From Candidatus Njordarchaeota archaeon (GTDB lineage: Archaea; Asgardarchaeota; Njordarchaeia; Njordarchaeales; Njordarchaeaceae), in the NCBI GenBank assembly GCA_029856625.1, contig JAHKLG010000109.1, positions 1-5,143 of the forward strand: a stretch of DNA of 5,143 nt. Direction: 5' to 3'. Below the pieces are notes generated by a model. The model ran no database searches. It had not been told where the DNA came from and saw only the letters and a list, made by a program, of their open reading frames with translations. Positions 1 through 5,143 of this stretch are shown here, one piece after another. The first letter of the stretch is position 1. Every line of letters starts with the position of its first letter. Made by a program: the position numbers and the translations under genes.

Positions 1-189
1 TATGTTAAGTAATTCTGGATTATTCATTGTTTCTTGTGGAGCGTTTAAATAATTGTTTAGGGCGTTTTCAAAGGTTATTAACGTGTACATTGGAGCTACT
101 AGGTATATGATATAAAAGAGGGATAACAACCGGAATCTCAAAGCTAAATTATCTAGAATGATTATGTATTGGGATTCTTCCTGCCGCAT
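1..189 (-). CDS. Unknown membrane protein, N-terminal fragment (gene continues past the left edge)
   Basis: This reading frame is open for 63 codons from ATG at 189-187 to the first base of the window, with no stop, so the gene is cut by the edge. The start is well fixed: the next in-frame codon that could end the frame upstream is TGA at 219-217, and no other start codon lies between. A purine-rich AGGAAGG lies about 7 nt before the ATG, inside the preceding gene. The protein begins with a polar stretch ending in arginines (ALRFR, residues 16-20). A hydrophobic segment follows at about residues 20-39 (LLSLFYIIYLVAPMYTLI), then a polar, Asn-rich stretch (residues 42-63). This fits a cytoplasmic N-terminus, one membrane helix, and the start of an extracellular part. 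The start overlaps the end of the upstream 240-codon gene by 28 bp, which suggests one transcript and coupled translation. I do not recognise the family. The fragment is too short to assign a function. Confidence 0.7.
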   Translation of the reverse strand, partial: MRQEESQYIIILDNLALRFRLLSLFYIIYLVAPMYTLITFENALNNYLNAPQETMNNPELLNI

Positions 190-884
190 TCTTCGTCCTT
201 CCTCTTCAGTATTCTCTCATAAAATTCTCTAACTTTAGGAAATTTATCTAGCACCCAAGCATATGTTAAGCTATTCTTTAATCTCCACGCGATTTCGAAT
301 ATTCTCAGATCACTAGTTATTATTAATGGATAATAAACTCGCTCACAGGATAATACTTCCACAGTACTATCCTTCTTTATGTATAAGCCATTCTCTATGA
401 GACTCTTCAAGAACAACGCTACAGCGTAGGGATGTGCTTCAGTCTTACCCACGAAGTATCTGAAGAGAGGTCTGTGGCGTTCCATTAATCGTCTCGTTAG
501 AATAAATATTGCCCGGTATCTCTGCCAATCAATATCCAGTTGAACCTGTTCATCAAAATCTTGGCTAGTCTTCTCAAGCAATTCTTCTACCTTAGAATAG
601 GCTTTTCTAAAGAAATTCATAACATCATAACCATCCATTGCTGGCTTGAGAAACATGCCTCCGCTTAATGATGTTCCCTTAGAGAGCTTTACTAATTTAG
701 TTTTTCTAGACAATAATACGGTTACAATAGGGTCATTACACATCTTTGGTATGAGGGAGTCAACAATTATATCATTCTTCTTTTTACCAGCTCTATAGAT
801 TATCCTCACATATGGTTGCCAGATAAGAATACCTCTTGCTAGGAGTATTTCGCTCATTTCTTTCGGAATAGCGTAATATGTCAT
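162..884 (-). CDS. Hypothetical protein, 240 aa, soluble, family not recognised
   Basis: An intact frame of 240 codons runs from ATG 884-882 to TAA 164-162. AGGGTG lies about 7 nt before the start, which supports this ATG. The product has no signal peptide or membrane helix and is rich in Arg and Lys, so it is probably cytoplasmic. Visible landmarks are a basic patch RAGKKK near residues 31-36, an amphipathic helical region at about 85-145 ending in a basic stretch (TRRLMERHRPLFRYF, residues 130-144), and a charged, basic tail (residues 215-240). Cysteines at 49, 180 and 233 do not form a CxxC or zinc-ribbon pattern. I see no Walker motif, helix-turn-helix signature or known catalytic motif. 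Its last 28 bp overlap the start of a membrane protein, so it may act with that protein, for example as a cytoplasmic partner; this is inference from context only. It is divergent from the large ABC permease gene, leaving about 100 bp for both promoters. The length and sequence coherence make it a real gene; the function is unknown. Confidence 0.8.
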   Translation of the reverse strand: MTYYAIPKEMSEILLARGILIWQPYVRIIYRAGKKKNDIIVDSLIPKMCNDPIVTVLLSRKTKLVKLSKGTSLSGGMFLKPAMDGYDVMNFFRKAYSKVEELLEKTSQDFDEQVQLDIDWQRYRAIFILTRRLMERHRPLFRYFVGKTEAHPYAVALFLKSLIENGLYIKKDSTVEVLSCERVYYPLIITSDLRIFEIAWRLKNSLTYAWVLDKFPKVREFYERILKRKDEECGRKNPNT

Positions 885-891
885 ATCTAAG

Positions 892-897
892 CACCCT
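892..897 (-). promoter_or_regulatory. Shine-Dalgarno-like site of the 240-aa gene
   Basis: The minus strand reads AGGGTG 7 nt before the ATG at 884. It resembles the GGTG-type archaeal ribosome-binding core and supports the chosen start. If the TATA-like element at 912-923 is the real promoter, the transcript would begin very near this site, leaving it only partly in the mRNA, so its use is uncertain. Confidence 0.4.
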
Positions 898-911
898 TCA
901 AAGTTAAACTA

Positions 912-923
912 GATAATATATGG
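912..923 (-). promoter_or_regulatory. Possible TATA box for the minus-strand gene pair
   Basis: The minus strand reads CCATATATTATC, an A/T core centred about 34 bp before the ATG at 884. An archaeal TATA box places transcription start about 25 bp downstream, here around 890-893, which would give a very short leader. The call rests on composition and distance alone. Confidence 0.35.
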
Positions 924-952
924 AAACTTGAAATAATTACTTGATACTTCCT

Positions 953-966
953 ACCTATTAAGTTTT
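953..966 (+). promoter_or_regulatory. Possible TATA box for the ABC permease gene
   Basis: The plus strand reads CCTATTAAGTTTTG. Its TATTAAG core is centred near 958, about 26 bp before 984. Transcription would then start next to the GTG at 985, giving a leaderless message or a leader of about 10 nt before the ATG at 994. The match to the archaeal TATA consensus is only fair. Confidence 0.3.
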
Positions 967-984
967 GAGAGCCTTGAATCATAA

Positions 985-3810
985 GTGGTTAGGATGCTGA
1001 GGATAATCTCTAAGAAGGGCTTTTTCTTATCCCTCGTAATTACGGTATCGCTTGTATCAGCCATTATGCTTAGTATTCTTCTAACTGGTGAGTATATAGC
1101 GTATGCTCAATTAAACAGCAATCTGGATAGGGCTCTGATAGATGCTAGAATGGAGATAAGGGTATCGAATTTTGAAGAATTTAATGAGCTATACGTCGAG
1201 TTATCGTCTCTCCCTGAATTATCATGGGTTAACATCTATTTTTATAGATATGAAAAGGAGATTGCACTTCAGAGTAATAACATTATGCTACAACCAAAGA
1301 ATCTTGGTAAATGGGTTCTTTTACTTGGGTTAAATCCTGACTATTGGCCGAATAATCTAACTCTAATCCAAGGAAGATATCCAATGAATAATTCGGAGAT
1401 AGCTCTTGATCTCTCAATGGCTAAAGCATTAAACGTAACCGTAGGAGATGAAATTTGGATTAGGAGTATTTATGAGAACGAATCTATCCGTTTCACTGTA
1501 GTAGGTATTATGAGTATACAAGGGTTATTAGCAGATTTATTATCCTCCGAGCCTCCTATAAGGAACCCAGCCCTTATCTTAACTCTTAATGCTTCAAGGA
1601 ACCTCGTCGGGGTATGCTTCTTCACAATCGATGGTATGGCTAGTGTGAATGGTATCGGGGCTTCTTTTTCTGGTTTTCCAGTCTATATTATGAAATTTAA
1701 TAGAATATATTTCTTTGATCCCTGGAATCCAGCGGATATGCTAACACGTATTAAGGCTATTCAAGACAAAGTAATAAATATAGCGCTTAATTACACTGAT
1801 ATAACTCAGATCTTCTTTTATAATTACGCTGAGCAGGTCATTAAGGATTATGCTTCATGGCCATCTGCCTTTAGGCTTCAACTGACTTACATTGTTTTAC
1901 CAGCCCTATTTATCGGAAGCATATACGCTGTTGTGATTGGATGGATCTTTGTGAATGAGAGAAGGAGAGAAATTGCTCTCCTCAGAATTCGCGGGTTTAG
2001 CGATTTTCAAATATTCCTCATTTACTTAATAGAATACTTGCTCGTGAGCATTATAGGGGGCTTTCTTGGCTTTCTCTTATCTATCCTTACCGCTATAGTC
2101 TCTCCCTATGTTTTATTGAGCTATTTTACTCAGAGATACAATCCCGTTCCAGTGATTTTTAGGAATATTTCCTACTACTTCATAGCCTCTAACTTAATAG
2201 CATTATTAACCGCAGCACTAACAATGTTCCCAGCATGTTTAAAAGGTTTGAGAATGAGCATTCTCGATGGACTATCTGAGTTCGTAGAAGAGATTGAGAA
2301 AGAAAAGTTACCAATTTTTATCTTCCTCGGCTTATTGTATGGGCTAATAGGACTAACAGAAATTCTCTGTGATCTCCCGCTATTTAAATTCGCAGTTAAT
2401 AACTTAATGCAGAGTACAAGTACATTGCTTCAAATCACAGGCTTCGTGTTATTCATTGTAGATTGTATCGTAATAGCTTCTAGCCCCTTTATTTTAGCTT
2501 ATAGTCTTGGCTCCATTACGGCTCATTATGCATCAAGATTCAAAAGAGTTCTCTCTTATCTTGTAAACTTAATTGTTCCAAGTGATGTAGTAGATGTGGC
2601 TGTGACATACTTTGTGAGGAAGCCTTCAAGAATAGCGAGGATCGTATTTATTGTGGCTCTTATTTTATCACTTCTCATGGAGGCTGGATTTAACTCAGCA
2701 ATTAATGTCTCTTCACTAAAGAAACAAATTGAGATCTTTGTTGGAGCTGATTACCGTGTGGATATTTATCGGTACGGGTCTCCCATCAATATGTCTCTTA
2801 TTGAGAAGGAAATTATGCAGCATTACGACGGGGTTAAGATAGCTAATGTATATGAGTTTTGGGGAAGAGCGAGGAGGATTGGACTACCATATATAAAAGT
2901 GGTTGCTATTGATGAGGAATATTTTGACGTTGCCTTTCTTGATAAAAACTTCTTTGATGGAATCACTATCGAGGAGGCCTATAAGGCGCTATTTAAGAAG
3001 AGAGAGGTTCTCTTAGGAGTTTCTGCGAGGAATAATTTTGGAATGAGAATTGGTGATAAGCTCCGTATTCACATTAGGGCTAAAAGAGGATTTGCTGAGA
3101 AATATATAGAAGTGAGCATTGCTGGATTCTTCTTCTTCGCTCCTGGCTTATTAAGAGATATTTATGATGCGCAGAAAACGGATTACATCGTAATGATGAT
3201 AAGCGTCAAATCTTTAAAGGAATTAACAAATTTGCCAGATAAACTTTTGATAAATATTCCAGAGGGACTTAATACTAAGGAGTTTACAGACTTCTTAAAG
3301 ACAACTTTATCCTCAAATGGTATTATATCAGCTATATACTCCTTTGCCACACTACTTAATTTATCTCTAAATAGTTCATTAGCCGGAATAACAGCTACCT
3401 TATTCAAGTTAGAGTTCGCTGAGTTAATAGCATTAACAATTCTCGGCGTTTATCTTGTCTTTTACTCGGAATATTTCACTAGGAAAAGGGAGTTTGCATT
3501 ACTATGGGCGAGAGGTATTGAAAAGAGAGATATTATCTCCATGGCTAGTGTAGAAGCATTACTTGTGGTAATTTTTTCCCTAATTATCAGTTTGGTTATA
3601 GCATATAGTTTCAGTTTATCGCTCACGAAACTTACTAATATGGGATTAATCGGCTCTCTAAAGCCGCCAATAATTCCTGTAGCCGTTTTCCCCATAGATG
3701 TTTTTCTCACCATCATAGGGGAACTTATTGCGGTGTGGATTGGTGCTAAAATAGCTATACGCCAGGCTTTGAGGGAAGAGTTTGTACAATTATTGAGGAT
3801 TCATCACTAG
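985..3810 (+). CDS. FtsX/MacB-type ABC transporter permease, ten-helix duplicated form
   Basis: This 941-residue membrane protein is the channel-forming half of a type VII-like (MacB/LolC/FtsX) ABC transporter. It is two permease units in tandem. Unit 1 has TM1 (12-34), an extracellular domain (35-298), TM2 (299-323), TM3 (344-374) and TM4 (395-418). Two linking helices follow (443-462 and 483-512). Unit 2 has TM7 (550-572), a second extracellular domain (573-808), TM8 (809-828), TM9 (853-879) and TM10 (896-920). The family's cytoplasmic motif follows TM2 as RRREIALLRIRG (326-337) and recurs after TM8 as KREFALLWARG (834-844). Both extracellular domains show the MacB-like pattern: LIQGRYP...EIAL...GDEIWI...VVGI at 127-175 and EVLLGVS...IGDKLRI...IAGF at 674-715. 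The start is either GTG at 985 or ATG at 994; the ATG, three codons in, looks equally or more natural, and the N-terminus is otherwise unchanged. Its ATPase partner is almost certainly the convergent gene at 3807-4703, as no ATPase adjoins it on its own strand. The substrate is unknown; lipid, glycolipid, peptide or cell-surface assembly roles are all possible. Confidence 0.93.
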   Translation: MVRMLRIISKKGFFLSLVITVSLVSAIMLSILLTGEYIAYAQLNSNLDRALIDARMEIRVSNFEEFNELYVELSSLPELSWVNIYFYRYEKEIALQSNNIMLQPKNLGKWVLLLGLNPDYWPNNLTLIQGRYPMNNSEIALDLSMAKALNVTVGDEIWIRSIYENESIRFTVVGIMSIQGLLADLLSSEPPIRNPALILTLNASRNLVGVCFFTIDGMASVNGIGASFSGFPVYIMKFNRIYFFDPWNPADMLTRIKAIQDKVINIALNYTDITQIFFYNYAEQVIKDYASWPSAFRLQLTYIVLPALFIGSIYAVVIGWIFVNERRREIALLRIRGFSDFQIFLIYLIEYLLVSIIGGFLGFLLSILTAIVSPYVLLSYFTQRYNPVPVIFRNISYYFIASNLIALLTAALTMFPACLKGLRMSILDGLSEFVEEIEKEKLPIFIFLGLLYGLIGLTEILCDLPLFKFAVNNLMQSTSTLLQITGFVLFIVDCIVIASSPFILAYSLGSITAHYASRFKRVLSYLVNLIVPSDVVDVAVTYFVRKPSRIARIVFIVALILSLLMEAGFNSAINVSSLKKQIEIFVGADYRVDIYRYGSPINMSLIEKEIMQHYDGVKIANVYEFWGRARRIGLPYIKVVAIDEEYFDVAFLDKNFFDGITIEEAYKALFKKREVLLGVSARNNFGMRIGDKLRIHIRAKRGFAEKYIEVSIAGFFFFAPGLLRDIYDAQKTDYIVMMISVKSLKELTNLPDKLLINIPEGLNTKEFTDFLKTTLSSNGIISAIYSFATLLNLSLNSSLAGITATLFKLEFAELIALTILGVYLVFYSEYFTRKREFALLWARGIEKRDIISMASVEALLVVIFSLIISLVIAYSFSLSLTKLTNMGLIGSLKPPIIPVAVFPIDVFLTIIGELIAVWIGAKIAIRQALREEFVQLLRIHH
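3807..3810. other. Shared palindromic stop: CTAG ends two convergent genes
   Basis: The four bases CTAG read the same on both strands. The plus-strand permease uses TAG at 3808-3810 and the minus-strand ATPase uses TAG at 3809-3807. The coding regions therefore overlap by 4 bp tail to tail, with no intergenic space for terminators. Confidence 0.95.
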
Positions 3811-4703
3811 ATAAGGAATTTTCTAAGTTCACTTTCTATTTTTTGTAACTCGTTCTTTAATTCAGTATATCTTTGAACTAATTGGTCAAGGGAAATCATC
3901 CCCGCTCGATAATCCTCCTCTAATTTTTTTATCTCTCTTAATAGAATTTCTTTTCTCTCCTCTAAATTTGCTAATAATTGATCCGTATCAATCATTAATA
4001 ATTCGGCGATACTTTTCTCAGCAGGCGTTGTAGTTTCGATTATTTTTCCATCCCTCATTATGCTGATCCTATCTGCATACACAGCCATAGAGATATCATG
4101 AGTAACCATTATGATCGTCTTATTCAGCTCTCTATGAAGATCTCTGAAGAGCCGAACGATTTGACGGCCAGTAGCATAATCCAATTCTCCAGTAGGTTCA
4201 TCAGCTAGGATTAATGATGGATCATTGGCTAAGGCTATTGCAATAGCTACTCTTTGTTGCTCTCCACCAGATAACTCATGGGGCTTATGATGTATCTTAC
4301 TCTTTAAGCCAACTAGAGATAATAATTCCCTTGCTCTTTTTATTCGCTGCTCTCGAGGAATACCAATAGCTATCATCGGAAGCTCAACGTTTTCTATTGC
4401 TGTTAGGTAGGGAACTAAGTTAAAGAATTGGAATACAAAACCTACTTTCTTTCTCCTATATTCTATCCTCTCTTTTTCGGAAAACTTTGTAATGTCTTCT
4501 CTATCAACTAGTATTGTGCCCGCGTCAGGCATATCAATAGCGCCAATGCAGTTTAATAGTGTAGTCTTTCCACTTCCGGAGGGGCCAGCTATAACTCTAA
4601 ATTCTCCTTCACGCACACTCATAGATAATTCGCGAAGAGCAACTGTCTCCACAGCATCCGTTCTATATATCTTTATGACGTTTTTGCATATCACGGAGGA
4701 CAT
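3807..4703 (-). CDS. ABC transporter ATPase, MacB/LolD type, with C-terminal coiled-coil extension
   Basis: This 298-residue nucleotide-binding subunit powers an FtsX-type permease by ATP hydrolysis at the cytoplasmic face. All catalytic motifs are intact: A-loop Tyr13, Walker A GPSGSGKTT (40-48), Q-loop Gln92 in FVFQFFNLVP, signature LSGGEQQR (144-151), Walker B LILADEPT (164-171), D-loop TGELD (171-175) and H-loop His202 in VTHD. The FQFFNLVPYLTAIENVELP stretch (91-109) is characteristic of the MacB/LolD class. That class usually ends near residue 225-235. Here about 70 further residues follow (about 228-298), rich in Glu, Lys and Leu, and look like a helical hairpin: helix 248-266, turn at AGMIS (267-271), helix 272-296. 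The start ATG at 4703 has GGGAGG 6 nt upstream, a strong ribosome-binding site. The gene is convergent with the duplicated permease, sharing its stop CTAG, and that permease is its likely partner. It has its own promoter, divergent from the oppB-like gene. Confidence 0.94.
   Translation of the reverse strand: MSSVICKNVIKIYRTDAVETVALRELSMSVREGEFRVIAGPSGSGKTTLLNCIGAIDMPDAGTILVDREDITKFSEKERIEYRRKKVGFVFQFFNLVPYLTAIENVELPMIAIGIPREQRIKRARELLSLVGLKSKIHHKPHELSGGEQQRVAIAIALANDPSLILADEPTGELDYATGRQIVRLFRDLHRELNKTIIMVTHDISMAVYADRISIMRDGKIIETTTPAEKSIAELLMIDTDQLLANLEERKEILLREIKKLEEDYRAGMISLDQLVQRYTELKNELQKIESELRKFLI
3839..3844 (+). terminator. Possible U-tract terminator of the permease transcript, inside the ATPase gene
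   Basis: A run of six T on the plus strand starts 29 nt after the permease stop and follows other T-rich stretches (TTTTC, ACTTTCTA). Archaeal polymerase can terminate at U-tracts without a hairpin. If this one is used, the permease mRNA ends with about 35 nt antisense to the ATPase coding end. I see no comparably clear T-run on the minus strand just after the ATPase stop. Confidence 0.3.
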
Positions 4704-4708
4704 TCTTG

Positions 4709-4715
4709 TCCTCCC
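4709..4715 (-). promoter_or_regulatory. Strong Shine-Dalgarno site of the ABC ATPase gene
   Basis: The minus strand reads GGGAGGA, with the GGGAGG core 6 nt before the ATG at 4703. It is the clearest ribosome-binding site in the window and fixes the ATPase start. Confidence 0.75.
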
Positions 4716-4750
4716 TTATAAGAGCCTCATAACATTCAAGGTATCAGGAT

Positions 4751-4760
4751 TAAATTTAAA
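4751..4760. promoter_or_regulatory. Palindromic TATA element, likely shared by two divergent promoters
   Basis: TAAATTTAAA has a perfect six-base TTTAAA/AAATTT core that reads as a TATA box on either strand. On the minus strand it is followed about 25 bp later by a predicted start near 4730, giving the ATPase a leader of about 27 nt with a strong ribosome-binding site. On the plus strand the same geometry gives a start near 4781 and a leader of about 32 nt for the oppB-like gene. A/T tracts flank it on both sides (GGATTAAATTTAAAAAC). Whether one element serves both directions, or whether the two use overlapping boxes, cannot be told from sequence. Confidence 0.55.
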
Positions 4761-4799
4761 AACTTGCTATTAGTGAATCTAGGAGTTTAGTAACTTTTC

Positions 4800-4803
4800 G
4801 AGG
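4800..4803 (+). promoter_or_regulatory. Short Shine-Dalgarno site of the oppB-like gene
   Basis: GAGG lies 9 nt before the ATG at 4813. It is short but at a workable distance. The start is also supported by an in-frame TGA directly before the ATG (4810-4812). Confidence 0.45.
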
Positions 4804-4812
4804 CTACTCTGA

Positions 4813-5143
4813 ATGGCTGGTCTTGGTAGATATTTGGTAAGAAGAGCATTAACGTTTATCCCCACAGTTTTCGGAGTCGTATTTCTATCTTTTACAATTG
4901 CCTTCGTTATGCCAGCGGATCCCGCGAGAACATGGGCGGGTGGTCAAAAAGCGAGCCCAGAAGTAGTTGCGCGGATTAGAAAGATGTATCATTTAGATGA
5001 TCCATTCTGGGTGCAGTTTTACTTCTTCCTAAGGAACATACTTACCAATAAGATTTACTCGCCAGTGACTCATAATAGTGTGTGGTACGAGTTTTCGAGG
5101 AGGTTTCCTATAACTCTTAATCTAGCTGTTATGTCTATGTTCA
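4813..5143 (+). CDS. Peptide ABC transporter permease, DppB/OppB type, N-terminal part (cut by right edge)
   Basis: About 110 codons are present, open to the last base; family members are usually 300-350 residues, so roughly a third is visible. The product is one of two membrane subunits of a di/oligopeptide importer of the binding-protein-dependent class. The N-terminus is diagnostic: RYLVRRALTFIPTVFGVV leads into a first membrane helix (about residues 12-33), followed by PADPART, the counterpart of the usual PGDPA, then MYHLDDPFWVQFYFFL (about 61-76), the counterpart of the family's GLDxPxxxQY. The visible part ends in SRRFPITLNLAV, matching the segment before the second helix. ATG 4813 is the only reasonable start, since TGA precedes it in frame. 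Neighbouring genes for the second permease, the two ATPases and the binding protein would be expected downstream, outside the window. Some family members import sugars or nickel, so the substrate is not certain. The gene is divergent from the ABC ATPase and may share its promoter region. Confidence 0.9.
   Translation, partial: MAGLGRYLVRRALTFIPTVFGVVFLSFTIAFVMPADPARTWAGGQKASPEVVARIRKMYHLDDPFWVQFYFFLRNILTNKIYSPVTHNSVWYEFSRRFPITLNLAVMSMF

Noticed and set aside
926..944. Direct repeat ACTTGA, two copies 13 bp apart in the left divergent gap
   Set aside because: Six-base repeats are expected by chance in AT-rich DNA and the flanks do not extend the match. It could be an operator, but there is no support.
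3183..3407. Open frame of 74 codons on the minus strand
   Set aside because: It lies wholly inside the permease's second extracellular domain, antisense to it, and has no recognisable protein features. It is a shadow of the real gene.
3462..3716. Open frame of 84 codons on the minus strand
   Set aside because: It is antisense to the last membrane helices of the permease, whose motif and helices are clear. The frame is explained by codon composition.
4492..4773. Open frame of 93 codons on the plus strand
   Set aside because: It is antisense to the Walker A region of the ATPase and runs through the divergent promoter region. The opposite strand has unmistakable ABC motifs.
4769..4793. Imperfect direct repeat ATTAGTGA / TTTAGTAA downstream of the shared TATA element
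   Set aside because: Only six of eight bases match and there is no third copy. Too weak to call a regulator site.
1..5143. Search for CRISPR arrays, transposase genes, terminal inverted repeats, tRNA or rRNA
   Set aside because: No regularly spaced repeats, no recombinase or transposase motifs, and no cloverleaf or rRNA-like GC-rich stretches were seen by eye.

Overview
The window looks like a piece of an AT-rich archaeal chromosome, probably from a thermophilic member of the Thermoproteota (crenarchaeal) side. The clues are TATA-like boxes about 25-30 bp upstream of likely transcript starts, Shine-Dalgarno sites in a mix of strengths, heavy use of AGA/AGG arginine and ATA isoleucine codons, very short or overlapping gene boundaries, and many N-X-S/T sequons in the extracellular parts of a membrane protein. 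The lineage is inferred from style; no marker gene here fixes it.

Layout, left to right. Positions 1-189 (minus) hold the first 63 codons of a membrane protein that runs off the left edge. Its start lies inside the end of a 240-codon minus-strand gene of unknown function (162-884), so the two form an overlapping, probably translationally coupled pair. A gap of about 100 bp (885-984) separates that pair from a divergent plus-strand gene (985-3810) encoding a ten-helix FtsX/MacB-type ABC transporter permease with two large extracellular domains. Facing it on the minus strand (3807-4703) is a MacB/LolD-type ABC ATPase with an unusual C-terminal coiled-coil extension. The two stop codons share one palindromic CTAG. 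A gap of about 109 bp (4704-4812) carries a near-palindromic TATA element that could serve both the ATPase and a divergent plus-strand gene. That gene (4813 to the right edge) encodes the N-terminal third or so of a DppB/OppB-type peptide transporter permease.

The permease and the ATPase are the obvious partners of a single ABC system: a duplicated FtsX permease normally pairs with exactly this ATPase class. Unusually, they are convergent instead of sharing an operon, so they must be coordinated from two separate promoters, and their transcripts probably overlap at the 3' ends. The substrate is unknown. The OppB start on the right belongs to a separate peptide-import system, though it may be co-regulated with the ATPase through the shared promoter region. 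I see no RNA genes, CRISPR arrays, insertion sequences or other mobile elements. The system is not dramatic. Its least ordinary parts are the convergent transporter halves, the extended ATPase, and the unrecognised gene pair on the left.
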